Assembly (NCBI GenBank): GCA_009379825.1
Contig: WHTA01000035.1
Span: forward strand, 1-54,436
From: Streptosporangiales bacterium
Lineage (GTDB): Bacteria > Actinomycetota > Actinomycetes > Streptosporangiales > WHST01
Direction: 5' to 3'
DNA: 54,436 nt
A model generated the notes under the pieces. The model searched no databases. It had not been told where the DNA came from and worked only from the letters and a program-made list of their open reading frames with translations. Shown here in pieces: positions 24,844 to 33,458 of this stretch. Within the stretch, counting starts at the first letter, position 1; every line of letters begins with the position of its first letter. The position numbers and the translations under genes were made by a program.

Positions 24844-25959
24844 ATGCCACTGACCATCCACGCGATCGAGGCCGTCGCGCTGCGTGCGCCGCTGGCCCGC
24901 ACCTACCGCGGCAGCAACTACTTCATGACCCACAGGTCCACGATCCTCACCAGGGTCTACACCGAAGAGGGCGTCGTCGGCGAGGCGTACGCCGGCGACG
25001 AGGACGCCACCAACGCCGAGATCCAGCAGGTCATCAGGGACGAGGTGACGCCCAAGCTGATCGGCGAGGACGCGTTCGCCGTCCAGCGGTGCTGGGAGCT
25101 GACCCGGCCGGCCACCGAGAACATCCTGCGCGACCGCAGGGTCGGCCTGGTCGCCACCGCCTGCGTGGACGTGGCGATCTGGGACGCCATCGGCAAGGCG
25201 CTCGGCCAGCCGCTGTGGCGGCTGTGGGGCGGCTACCGCGACCGGCTGCCGGTGATCAGGACCGGCGGTTACTACCACACGGACCTGGACATCCCCGAGG
25301 AGATGACGCTGGCTAGGGAGGCCGGCATGGGCGGGATGAAGTTCAAGGTCGGTGGGCTCAGCCCCGCCGAGGACTCCGAACGCTTCAAGCGCGCACGCAA
25401 GGCGGCCGGCGACGACTTCATCCTGGTCGCAGACGCGAACCAGGGCTACACCCCGGACGAGGCCGTGCAGTTCGCCCGGCTGGTCGCCGACGACGAACTG
25501 TTCTACTTCGAGGAGCCTTGCGGCTGGCACAACGACAGGCGCGCGATGCGCGACGTCCGCTACCGGTCGGGCGCGCGGGTGTGCGCGGGGCAGAGCGAGC
25601 TCACCGCCACCGGCTGCCTGGAGCTGATGACGTCAGGCGCCGTCGACTTCTGCAACTTCGACTCGTCGTGGTCGGGCGGCCCGACCGAGTGGCTGCGCGT
25701 GGCGGCGATGGCGCAGGCGCTCGACGTCACCATGAGCCACCACGAGGAAGCACACATCGGCGCGCACCTGCTCGCGGCGATCCCCAACGGGACGTTCGCC
25801 GACACCTTCCACCCCGACCGCGACCCGATCTGGTGGGAGCTGATCGCGAACCCGCCGAAGATCCAGGATGGCATCTTCCACCTGCACGACCGGCCGGGGC
25901 TCGGCTGGGAGCTCGACGGGGACTTCATCGAGAAATGCACCGTCGTCTTCGACAACTGA
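24844..25959 (+). CDS. Mandelate racemase/muconate lactonizing enzyme family sugar-acid dehydratase
   Basis: This is an enolase-superfamily enzyme, most likely a sugar-acid dehydratase or racemase. The 371-residue protein has the barrel base pair K166-F-K168 (MKFKVGG). Metal ligands are D197 (VADANQG), E223 (FEEP) and probably E252 (AGQSELTATG), and the acid/base His is at 299-300 (MSHHEEAHIG). This MR-subgroup pattern abstracts a proton alpha to a carboxylate. The exact substrate cannot be named. The upstream sequence lacks a strong ribosome site. The next gene, an MHS-type symporter, begins 10 bp after the stop, suggesting uptake and catabolism of one acid. It is only distantly similar to TarD at 13627. 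Confidence 0.85.
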   Translation: MPLTIHAIEAVALRAPLARTYRGSNYFMTHRSTILTRVYTEEGVVGEAYAGDEDATNAEIQQVIRDEVTPKLIGEDAFAVQRCWELTRPATENILRDRRVGLVATACVDVAIWDAIGKALGQPLWRLWGGYRDRLPVIRTGGYYHTDLDIPEEMTLAREAGMGGMKFKVGGLSPAEDSERFKRARKAAGDDFILVADANQGYTPDEAVQFARLVADDELFYFEEPCGWHNDRRAMRDVRYRSGARVCAGQSELTATGCLELMTSGAVDFCNFDSSWSGGPTEWLRVAAMAQALDVTMSHHEEAHIGAHLLAAIPNGTFADTFHPDRDPIWWELIANPPKIQDGIFHLHDRPGLGWELDGDFIEKCTVVFDN

Positions 25960-25969
25960 GGAGCGCGCC

Positions 25970-27296
25970 ATGACGTCAACGGAGACACCTCGCCGCTCCT
26001 CGCTCGCCTCGATCATCGGCGCGACCGTCACCGGTACGGCGATGGAGTGGTACGACTTCTATCTCTACGCCACCGCGTCCGCGCTGGTGTTCGGCAAGGT
26101 CTTCTTCCCGAAACCTGGACGGGGTGGCCGGCACCATCGCGGCGTTCGGCACGTTCGCGGCCGGCTTCCTCATCCGGCCGCTCGGCGGCATCGTCTTCGG
26201 CCACCTCGGTGACCGCATCGGCAGGAAGACCGTACTCAGCCTCACGCTGATCCTGATGGGGGTGGCGAGCACGCTCATCGGGGTGGTGCCCAGCTACGCG
26301 GCCATCGGCGCGGCGGCGCCCATCCTGCTGACTTTGCTGCGGCTGGTCCAGGGGTTCGGCGCCGGTGCCGAGTACGCCGGCGCGGTGATCACGACGGCGG
26401 AGAACTCACCCACCAAGCGGCGCGGCTTCTACACCGCGCTGCCGTACACCGGCGTGTCCATCGGGCTGCTGATCTCGACCGCCGCGATGTCGGCCGTGTC
26501 GAACCTGCCGGACGAGGCGCTGATGAGCTGGGGCTGGCGGATACCGTTCCTCGCCAGCGCCGTGATCGCGATCGTCGGGATCTTCCTGCGGTTCCGGCTG
26601 CTGGAGACCCCGGTGTTCGAGGAGGCGAAGAAGCACGGCGCGCTGACCAAGGTGCCGTTCGTCGAGCTGTGGAAGCACTCCCGCCGCGAGCTGCTGTGCT
26701 GCTGGGGCGCCCGGTTGGGGGACAACTCGCTGGCGTACAGCTTCGAGTCGTTCGTCGTCGTGTACGTCACCACCACGCTCGGGCTGCCGAAACAGATGAT
26801 CCTCAACGGCGTGTTCGTCGCCGGCATCGTCGCGATCGTCACCGTGCCGCTGTTCGGCGCGGTGTCCGACCGGGTAGGGCGCCGAATCGTCTACGCCGGC
26901 GGGGCGATCGCGTCGGCGGCGTTCGCGTTCCCGTTCTTCTTCCTGATGGACACCGAGAGCACGGTGCTGATCTGGCTCGCCGTGATCGTGGCGGCCGGCG
27001 TGTTCAAGTCGGCGATGACCGGTGCCCAGGCGGTGTTCTTCGTCGAGCTGTTCCCGGCCCGCTACAGGTACAGCGGGTTCGCGATCGGCCGCGAGGTCAC
27101 GTCACCGATCGCCGGTGGTCTCACCCCGCTCGCGGCGACGGCGTTGTTCGCGGCCGTGGGTGCGGTCTGGCCGGTGGCGCTGTACCTGATGGCGCTGTGC
27201 GCGATCACGGCGGCGTCGGTGCTGCTGGCACCGGAGACCCGCAAGGCCGAGCTGGGTGTCGTCGGCGAGCAGCAAGCCAGCGTGCCGCAGAGCTGA
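25970..27296 (+). pseudogene. MHS-family MFS metabolite:proton symporter, frameshifted
   Basis: The ATG at 25970 (GAGGAGCGCGCC upstream) begins a typical metabolite:H+ symporter: TVTGTAMEWYDFYLYATASA. Near 26108-26117 (CCGAAACCTGG) the frame changes by one base, and the protein continues LDGVAGTIAAFGTFAAGFLI, GHLGDRIGRK (the MFS loop 2-3 motif) and VQGFGAGAEYAGAV through to 27296. The span is one base longer than whole codons, so one inserted base is implied. Apart from this the transporter is full length, about 440 residues with 12 helices. Substrates of the family include shikimate, alpha-ketoglutarate and other carboxylates. Here it is probably the acid used by the preceding enolase-superfamily enzyme. 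Confidence 0.85.
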
Positions 27297-27315
27297 CGGG
27301 GGTAGCCAATCCGCG

Positions 27316-28308
27316 TCAGCCCGCGGTGAGGCGGCGGGCGACCTCGGCCGCCCAGTACGTGAGCAGGATGTCCGCGCCGGCGCGGCGGGCCGAGGTGAGG
27401 ATCTCGTGCACGATGCGCTCCCGGTCGAGCCAGCCGTTCGCCGCGGCCGCCTCGACCATCGCGTACTCGCCGGACACCTGGTACGCACCGACGGGTACGT
27501 CCACCTCGTCGGCCACCCGGCGTACGACGTCGAGGTAGCTGAGCGCCGGCTTCACCATCACCATGTCGGCGCCCTCGGCGAGGTCCATGCGCACCTCGCG
27601 CAGCGCCTCGTCGCTGTTCGCCGGGTCCTGCTGGTACGCGGACCTGTCACCGAACTGCGGCGCGCACTCAGCGGCGTCGCGGAACGGGCCGTAGAACGCG
27701 GACGAGTACTTCGCCGAGTACGACAAGATCGCGACGTCGTCGTGGCCGGCGCCGTCGAGCGCGGCGCGGATCGCGCCAACCTGGCCGTCCATCATGCCGC
27801 TCGGCCCGACCACCTGCACGCCCGCGCGGGCCTGCGCTACGGCGATCGACGCGTAGCGCTCCAGCGTCGCGTCGTTGTCGACGGTGCCGTCGTCGCGGAC
27901 GATGCCGCAGTGCCCGTGGTCGGTGTACTCGTCGAGGCACAGGTCGGCCATCAGCACGGTGTCTGAGCCGACCTCGCTCGCCAGGTCGGCCAGTGCCAGC
28001 TGCACGATGCCGTCCGGGTCGTCGGCCGCACTACCCCTGGCGTCCTTCGCAGCGGGGATGCCGAACAGGATCAGCCCGCCGACGCCCGCCTGCACGGCGT
28101 CGAACGCCGCCTTGCGCAGCGACTCCCTGGTGTGCTGGACGACCCCAGGCATCGAGCCGACCGGCTGCGGCTCGCGGACGCCTTCCTTGACGAACACCGG
28201 CAGTACCAGGTCGGACGGACGCAGCGTGGTCTCGGCGACCAGCCGGCGCAGCGCGGGCGTACGCCGCAGCCGCCGTGGACGCGCGACGGGGAAACGGGGC
28301 TCGCTCAT
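27316..28308 (-). CDS. hemB: Delta-aminolevulinic acid dehydratase (porphobilinogen synthase)
   Basis: HemB condenses two 5-aminolevulinate molecules to porphobilinogen. The 330-residue protein carries both Schiff-base lysines, K200 (SYSAKYSSAFYGPFR) and K253 (DMVMVKPALSYLD). The metal-site segment is DLCLDEYTDHGHCG (122-135). Two of the three Cys of the zinc-type motif are present (C124, C134) and the middle one is Asp, a pattern I associate with actinobacteria. The ATG at 28308 was taken and a frame open to 28329 is not needed. It lies 42 bp downstream of cobA/hemD in the rex-hemACD-hemB order and is convergent with the symporter. Confidence 0.95.
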   Translation of the reverse strand: MSEPRFPVARPRRLRRTPALRRLVAETTLRPSDLVLPVFVKEGVREPQPVGSMPGVVQHTRESLRKAAFDAVQAGVGGLILFGIPAAKDARGSAADDPDGIVQLALADLASEVGSDTVLMADLCLDEYTDHGHCGIVRDDGTVDNDATLERYASIAVAQARAGVQVVGPSGMMDGQVGAIRAALDGAGHDDVAILSYSAKYSSAFYGPFRDAAECAPQFGDRSAYQQDPANSDEALREVRMDLAEGADMVMVKPALSYLDVVRRVADEVDVPVGAYQVSGEYAMVEAAAANGWLDRERIVHEILTSARRAGADILLTYWAAEVARRLTAG

Positions 28309-28350
28309 ACCGTCCAGGCTACGCCGCACCGGCGACCGCTGCCGCGTCGG

Positions 28351-29937
28351 CTACTTGTTGCGGCGCCTCGCTCCCCGGCGCATCTCGCTCGGGCGGCGGA
28401 ACGGCTGGCCGGCCTCCAGCATCTCGTCGCGGCGGTTCGCGGCGAACTCGGCGACCTCGTCGGCGAGCAGCAACGCGTTCGGCGTGGACGCCGTCACGTC
28501 GACGCGCAGGCCGAACTCCGCCGCGGTCTCCGCGGTCTGCGGGCCGATGACGCCGACCACCGTGGTGGCGTGCGGCTTGCCGGCGATGCCGACCAGGTTC
28601 CGTACGGTCGAGGACGACGTGAACAGCACCGCGTCGAAGCCGCCGGACTTGATCGCCTCGCGGGTCTCCGCCGGCGGCGGCGCGGCACGCACGGTGCGGT
28701 AGGCGGTGACGTCCTCGGCCTCCCAGCCCAGCCGCTCCAGCCCGGCGACCAAGGTCTCCGTGGCGATGTCGGCGCGGGGCAGCAGCACCTTGTTGATCGG
28801 GTCGAACACCGAGTCGTAGGGCGGGAACTCCTCGAGCAGACCCTCGCTGGACTGCTGCCCGGACGGCACCAGGTCGGGCCTGATCCCCCACGCCTCGATG
28901 GACGCCGCGGTCTGCTCACCGATCGCCGCGATCTTCACGCCCGCGAACGCGCGCGCGTCGAGGCCGTACTCGGTGAACCTCTCCTTCACCGCACGCACCG
29001 CGTTGGCGGAGGTGAACACCAGCCACTCGTAGCTGCCGTTCACCAAGCCCTTCACTGCACGCTCCATCTGCTGCGGCGTGCGCGGCGGCTCGACCGAGAT
29101 GGTCGGCACCTCCTCGGGCACCCCGCCGTACCGGCGCAGCCGGTCGGTCAGCGGCGCGGCCTGCTCCCTGGTGCGTGGGATCAGCACCCGCCAGCCGAAC
29201 AGCGGCTTGGTCTCGAACCACGACAGCCGCTCGCGCTGGCCGACGACGTCGCCCACCACGAGCACCGCGGGCGTGTCGGTGTCGCCGTCCTTCGTGTCGG
29301 CGGCGACGCTGCCGAGCGTGGAGACGACGGTGCGCTGCCTGGTGCTGGTGCCGTGCCAAGTCACCGCGACCGGCGTGGCCTCGTCCCTGCCACCGGCGAC
29401 GAACGCGGCGGCCGTGGCGGGCAGCACGGACTGCGCATCGACGGCGACGACCGTGGCGTTCGACGCCTCGACGATCCCGGCTTCCGCGACGTCGGCGGCC
29501 GACAGCACGCGCACCTCACGCCGCTTCGACGTGGTCAGCGGCACCCCGGCGTACGCCGGCACCGCGATGCTGCTGCTGATGCCTGGTAGCAGCTCGTACG
29601 GCAGGCCGGCCTTCGCACACGCGGCCGCCTCCTCGGCGTACGGCCCGAACACCGCCGGGTCGCCGCTGACCAGCCGCACGACGGTCCTGCCCGCCTTGGC
29701 CTCGCGCACGACGAGCTTGCCGTTCGCCGCGGCGTCAGCCTCCGCCTGATGCACCTCGACGTCGCTGGGACAGCGGGCGAGGAACGTATCGGCGGGGACG
29801 TCCGCGTCGATGACGACGACTTCGGCGTCTGCGAGGGCCGCGACGCTGCGCAGCGTCAGCAGCTCAGGGTCGCCGGGACCTGCACCGACGAACCAGATCT
29901 GGCCTCTTACCTTCTTGTTGGCGCGAGCCGGGCTCAC
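28351..29937 (-). CDS. Fused uroporphyrinogen-III C-methyltransferase / uroporphyrinogen-III synthase
   Basis: One 528-residue protein combines two activities. Residues 12-245 are the SAM-dependent CobA/SUMT domain (VGAGPGDPELLTLR, RLVSGDPAVFGPYAEE, LLPGISSSIAVPAYAGVPLT), which makes precorrin-2 for siroheme or cobalamin. Residues 260-505 are the HemD synthase domain (GWRVLIPRTREQAAPLTDRL, WLVFTSANAVRAV, DAVLFTSSSTVRNLVG), which closes the tetrapyrrole ring. The fusion is usual in actinobacteria. The GTG at 29937 shares one base with the hemC stop (TAGTGA), so expression is coupled. The first methyltransferase motif is complete, but the domain is shorter than in stand-alone CobA. Whether it is still active cannot be seen. 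Confidence 0.92.
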   Translation of the reverse strand: MSPARANKKVRGQIWFVGAGPGDPELLTLRSVAALADAEVVVIDADVPADTFLARCPSDVEVHQAEADAAANGKLVVREAKAGRTVVRLVSGDPAVFGPYAEEAAACAKAGLPYELLPGISSSIAVPAYAGVPLTTSKRREVRVLSAADVAEAGIVEASNATVVAVDAQSVLPATAAAFVAGGRDEATPVAVTWHGTSTRQRTVVSTLGSVAADTKDGDTDTPAVLVVGDVVGQRERLSWFETKPLFGWRVLIPRTREQAAPLTDRLRRYGGVPEEVPTISVEPPRTPQQMERAVKGLVNGSYEWLVFTSANAVRAVKERFTEYGLDARAFAGVKIAAIGEQTAASIEAWGIRPDLVPSGQQSSEGLLEEFPPYDSVFDPINKVLLPRADIATETLVAGLERLGWEAEDVTAYRTVRAAPPPAETREAIKSGGFDAVLFTSSSTVRNLVGIAGKPHATTVVGVIGPQTAETAAEFGLRVDVTASTPNALLLADEVAEFAANRRDEMLEAGQPFRRPSEMRRGARRRNK

Positions 29938-30887
29938 TAGACGTGCTCTCCCATCAGGGCTGCGACACCCTCGGCGAGCATCTCGGCCGCAAGGTCACGA
30001 CCGAGCTGGGCTGCCCCATCCGAGGATCCGGTGGCGGTCCTTCTTATCGAAACGGTGCCGTCGAGGGCAAATGCGGCGGCCTGCAGCTCGAGCTGGCCGG
30101 CGCCCCGGACGGTCGCGAGCGCGCCGACGGGAGCCGCACATCCGGCCTCCAGCTCGGCGAGCAGTGCTCGCTCGGCGGTCACCGCCGACCTGCTTTCCTC
30201 GTGGTCCAACGCCGCGAGCAACCGCGCCGTTCCCACGTCGTCCGCGCGACACTCGACGGCGAGCGCACCCTGGCCGGGCGCGGGCAGCACGACCTCGGGC
30301 GCCAGTACCTCGGTACCCACGTCGCCGCGGCCGAGCCGGTCGAGGCCGGCCTTGGCGAGGACGACCCCGTCGAGCAGGTCGGCCGGGTCGACCCCGGGCC
30401 CGCCGAAGACCCGGCCGAGCCTGGTGTCGACGTTCCCGCGGATGTCGACGACGTCGAGGTCGGGCCGCGCGGCCCGCAGCTGCGCCGCCCGCCGTGGCGA
30501 CCCGGTGCCGACCCGCGCACCACTTGGCAGCCCGGCGAGGGTGCCGGCGCCTGACGCGACGAGCATGTCGCGCGAATCGGCACGCTCAGGCACGGCCGCG
30601 AGCGTCAGGCCCTCGGGCGCCGCGGTCGGCAGGTCCTTCAACGAGTGCACGGCGACGTCGACCTTGCCGTCGAGCAGTTCGTCGCGCAACGCGCTGACGA
30701 ACACCCCGGTGCCGCCGATCTGCGACAGCGGCGCGCGGTTGGTGTCGCCGTGCGTGGTGACGTCGACGAGCTCGACCTGCCGGCCGCTGGCCCGTGCCAG
30801 CCCGGCCGCGACGAGCTCGGCCTGCGCCCTGGCCAGCGCACTGGCCCTGGTGCCGATCCGCAGCGGCATCGCGCTTTCACCGCTCAT
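29937..30887 (-). CDS. hemC: Hydroxymethylbilane synthase (porphobilinogen deaminase)
   Basis: HemC joins four porphobilinogens into hydroxymethylbilane. The 316-residue protein has LRIGTRASALARAQAELVA (9-27), the catalytic Asp region DVAVHSLKDLPT (77-88), and substrate-binding arginines in GTGSPRRAAQLRAARPD and IRGNVDTRL. The dipyrromethane cofactor cysteine is C250 in LEAGCAAPVGA. The ATG at 30887 is preceded by GGGGGAGG and lies inside the end of hemA (11-base overlap). A second ATG at 30869 is possible but unnecessary. Confidence 0.95.
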   Translation of the reverse strand: MSGESAMPLRIGTRASALARAQAELVAAGLARASGRQVELVDVTTHGDTNRAPLSQIGGTGVFVSALRDELLDGKVDVAVHSLKDLPTAAPEGLTLAAVPERADSRDMLVASGAGTLAGLPSGARVGTGSPRRAAQLRAARPDLDVVDIRGNVDTRLGRVFGGPGVDPADLLDGVVLAKAGLDRLGRGDVGTEVLAPEVVLPAPGQGALAVECRADDVGTARLLAALDHEESRSAVTAERALLAELEAGCAAPVGALATVRGAGQLELQAAAFALDGTVSIRRTATGSSDGAAQLGRDLAAEMLAEGVAALMGEHV

Positions 30888-32184
30888 CGCGCGCCTCCCC
30901 CGTCTCGCCGGGGTCGACCCGCGCGACGGCCTCCGCCTTCGCCGGGTCGAGGTCGAACAGCTCGCGCAGGGCGGCGGCGTAGGAGCCGCCCTCGGGCCCG
31001 GCCGCGAGCTGCTTCACCCGCACCGTCGGCTTGTGCAGGAGCTTGTCCACGATCCGATGGACGGTACGTGCGACCTCGGTCTGCGCCTTCTCGTCCAGGT
31101 CGGGTACGCGGCTGCGCAGCCGCTCCATCTCGTGCTCCACGACGCGCGCCGCGGCACCGCGCAGCGCGGCCACGGTCGGCGCGACCTGCGCCTCCTCGAC
31201 ACTGACCCGGAACGCCTCGGCCTCCTCGCCGACGATGCGCTGCACCGCCTCGACGGCGTCCGCCTCCACGTCGGGACCGACGAGCTGGTCGACGCCGAGC
31301 ACGGTGACGTCCGGCAGCTCGGCGACCCCGCGCGCCACGTCCCGCGGCACCGCGAGGTCGATCAGTACCAGCGGCCGACCGTCCCGGCCGGCCATCGCCT
31401 CGGCGACCCCGGCCGCGGTCAGCACGGGCTCCACCGCGCCGGTGCAGGTCACGACGGTGTCCGCGGCCCGTAGCGCCTCGCCGACCTCGGTCAGCGAGTA
31501 CGCGCGACCGCCGCCTTCCGCCGCCAGCCGCTGCGCGGCGTCGACGCCGCGGTTGGCGACGGACACCTCGGCGCCCTCGCGCCGCAATGCCGCGACGGCG
31601 ATACCGCCCATCGCGCCGGCGCCGATCACAAGCGCGGGCCGGCCAGCGAGCGCACCGATGTGCTGCCGGCCGGCGTCGAGCGCGACGCTCACCAGCGACG
31701 CACCCGCCGCGTCGATGCTCGTCTCCGCGCGGGCCCGCTTGCCCGCCCGCAGCGCACGGCGGAACGCGTCGCCGAGCCCGCGGCCGAGCGTGCCGGCCGC
31801 TTCCGCGTCGTGCATGGTGCGCCGCACCTGGCCGACGATCTGCTGCTCGCCGACCACCATCGAGTCCAGGCCGCAGGCCACGGAGAACAGGTGGTGGATC
31901 GCCCGGTCCTGGTAGTGCACGTACAGGGCGGGCGTCAGGTCGTCGCCGGCCACGCCGCTGTGCCGCTCGAGCGCGGCGGTCAGCGCGGCCACGCCGACGT
32001 GGAACCTGGTGACCTCCGCGTACAGCTCGACCCGGTTACAGGTGACGAGCACCGCGGACTCGAGCACGTGCTCGACGTCGCTCAGCTCGGCGGCCAGCTT
32101 GCCTTCCGCGTCCGCCGCGACCGCCCGCTCCAGCACGTCCACCGGGGCCGTGCGGTGGTTCAGGCCCACCACGAGGAGAGTCAT
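30877..32184 (-). CDS. hemA: Glutamyl-tRNA reductase
   Basis: HemA reduces glutamyl-tRNA(Glu) to glutamate-1-semialdehyde with NADPH, committing carbon to tetrapyrroles. The 435-residue protein has the catalytic Cys49 in VLVTCNRVELYAEV, GLNHRTAPVDVLE at the N-terminus, and DSMVVGEQQIVGQVR. The Rossmann motif VIGAGAMGGIAV lies near 192-203, and a C-terminal dimerisation helix carries a long charged stretch (from about 325). The ATG has GGAGGAGG upstream and overlaps the rex stop (ATGA). Placement directly after rex ties heme synthesis to the NADH/NAD state. Confidence 0.95.
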   Translation of the reverse strand: MTLLVVGLNHRTAPVDVLERAVAADAEGKLAAELSDVEHVLESAVLVTCNRVELYAEVTRFHVGVAALTAALERHSGVAGDDLTPALYVHYQDRAIHHLFSVACGLDSMVVGEQQIVGQVRRTMHDAEAAGTLGRGLGDAFRRALRAGKRARAETSIDAAGASLVSVALDAGRQHIGALAGRPALVIGAGAMGGIAVAALRREGAEVSVANRGVDAAQRLAAEGGGRAYSLTEVGEALRAADTVVTCTGAVEPVLTAAGVAEAMAGRDGRPLVLIDLAVPRDVARGVAELPDVTVLGVDQLVGPDVEADAVEAVQRIVGEEAEAFRVSVEEAQVAPTVAALRGAAARVVEHEMERLRSRVPDLDEKAQTEVARTVHRIVDKLLHKPTVRVKQLAAGPEGGSYAAALRELFDLDPAKAEAVARVDPGETGEARDER

Positions 32185-32936
32185 GCGTCGCCTCCTCCGC
32201 GGTCGGCTGTCAGTGGGCGCCCGTCGGGCGGGGGCGGCTCGGCCGCCGTCGCCTCCACCACGTTGTTGCGCTGCACGTGGAAGGCGAGGATCTGCAGTTC
32301 CATGGAAAGGTCGACCTTACGTATCTGTACGCCAGGCGGCGTCTGCAACACGGCGGGGGCGAAGTTCAAGATGCTACGCACACCCGCGCGGACCAGGCGG
32401 TCGCACACCTCCTGCGCGGCCTGCGGCGGGGTCGCGATGACCCCGATGGCGATCTTCGACTCGCGGACGATCGACTCCAGCTTGTCCACGTGCTGGACGG
32501 TGAGGTCCGCGACCTGGGTGCCCACCTTCGTGGAGTCGACGTCGAGCAGCGCCGCGACGGTGAACCCGCGGGAGACGAAGCCGCCGTAGTCGGCGAGCGC
32601 GCGGCCGAGGTTACCCACGCCGATGATGGCCACCGCCCAGTCCTGGGTGAGCCCGAGCTCCCTGGAGATCTGGTAGACGAGGTACTGCACGTCGTACCCC
32701 ACCCCGCGGGTGCCGTACGAGCCCAGGTGCGACAGGTCCTTGCGCAGCTTCGCCGAGTTGACGCCCGCGGCGGTCGCCAGGTCCTCGGAAGAGACGGTGG
32801 GCGTACCCCGTTCGTTCATCCCGATCAGCGCGCGCAGGTAGAGCGGGAGGCGCGCCACCGTGGCCTCCGGTATGCCGCGGTGTCGGTGCCCCTGGGCACG
32901 ACCGCCACCCACCGCGGGCGGGTTGGACGAGGACAC
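32181..32936 (-). CDS. rex: Redox-sensing transcriptional repressor Rex
   Basis: Rex represses respiratory and fermentative genes when NAD+ is high and releases DNA when NADH binds. The 251-residue protein has an N-terminal winged helix (about 22-85: LPLYLRALIGM, AAGVNSAKLRKDLSHLGSYG). A Rossmann domain follows with IIGVGNLGRALADYGGF (104-120) and a C-terminal swapped helix. The GTG at 32936 has AGGAG four bases upstream, and the frame open above it has no coding character. A matching operator lies 77-94 bp upstream (33013-33030). Rex leads the hemA-hemC-cobA/hemD-hemB transcript, so it likely autoregulates heme synthesis. Confidence 0.95.
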   Translation of the reverse strand: MSSSNPPAVGGGRAQGHRHRGIPEATVARLPLYLRALIGMNERGTPTVSSEDLATAAGVNSAKLRKDLSHLGSYGTRGVGYDVQYLVYQISRELGLTQDWAVAIIGVGNLGRALADYGGFVSRGFTVAALLDVDSTKVGTQVADLTVQHVDKLESIVRESKIAIGVIATPPQAAQEVCDRLVRAGVRSILNFAPAVLQTPPGVQIRKVDLSMELQILAFHVQRNNVVEATAAEPPPPDGRPLTADRGGGDA

Positions 32937-33001
32937 GGATCTCCTGAGACTGACCTGACTGGAGTGGGGCGCGGACGTCCGCCGCGGCCCCGGTGACTCC
33001 C

Positions 33002-33030
33002 AGACTACGTGTTTGTGAACACTCGCACAA
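33002..33030 (-). promoter_or_regulatory. Rex operator (ROP) and overlapping promoter of rex-hem operon
   Basis: TTGTGAACACTCGCACAA (33013-33030, plus strand) keeps the TTGTG...CACAA arms of the 18-bp Rex consensus. On the minus strand TTGTGC (-35) and TAGTCT (-10, 33002-33007) stand 17 bp apart, so bound Rex would cover the -35 element and spacer. Confidence 0.8.
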
Positions 33031-33063
33031 AGTCGAGCCGCCCCGGCCGGCACCGGGCCCGGC

Positions 33064-33315
33064 TCAGTTGACGCCGAGCAGTACGCCGAGGCCGAGCACG
33101 CCGAGCGTCCAGGCCACTGCGAGGTAGAGCCACCCCCTGAACCCACCCCGTGCCCGGGCGAGCATCCCGAGCGCCGCGACGGGAAGCATGAAGACGAGGA
33201 TCATGCCGAGCTGGCTGTTGTCCTGGCCGTAGAGGAAGATGCCGGTGAACGCGGCCGCCACCGCGGTGACCGCACCCAAGGTCTTCTTGGGCTCGAGCAG
33301 CTTCGACGTCGCCAT
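33064..33315 (-). CDS. Small hypothetical membrane protein
   Basis: The 83-residue protein begins MATSKLLEPKKTLGAVTAV and has three predicted membrane helices (about 13-30, 35-52 and 62-82). There is one polar turn, YGQDNSQL, and a basic loop, ARARGGFRG. The family is not recognised. It lies upstream of rex in the same direction, but the Rex operator and promoter sit between them, so it is likely transcribed separately. It is divergent from the MFS gene at 33459. Confidence 0.6.
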   Translation of the reverse strand: MATSKLLEPKKTLGAVTAVAAAFTGIFLYGQDNSQLGMILVFMLPVAALGMLARARGGFRGWLYLAVAWTLGVLGLGVLLGVN

Positions 33316-33458
33316 GTAACCAAGGTACGTGAGCCCGGCCGCTGCCGCCCGGTTCGGCCCGTTTTCGCAAGCGTGCACACTAGCGCCATCGACTTCGTAC
33401 AGTCAGGTTGGGGATTACCACAGCGACGTGGGACCGCTGGCGCTAGTCTCCCTTCCTA

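Noticed and set aside
29937-30887. Plus-strand frames of several hundred codons opposite hemC and hemA
   Set aside because: These are antisense shadows with Arg/Ser/Pro-rich composition. The minus-strand genes have full catalytic motifs.
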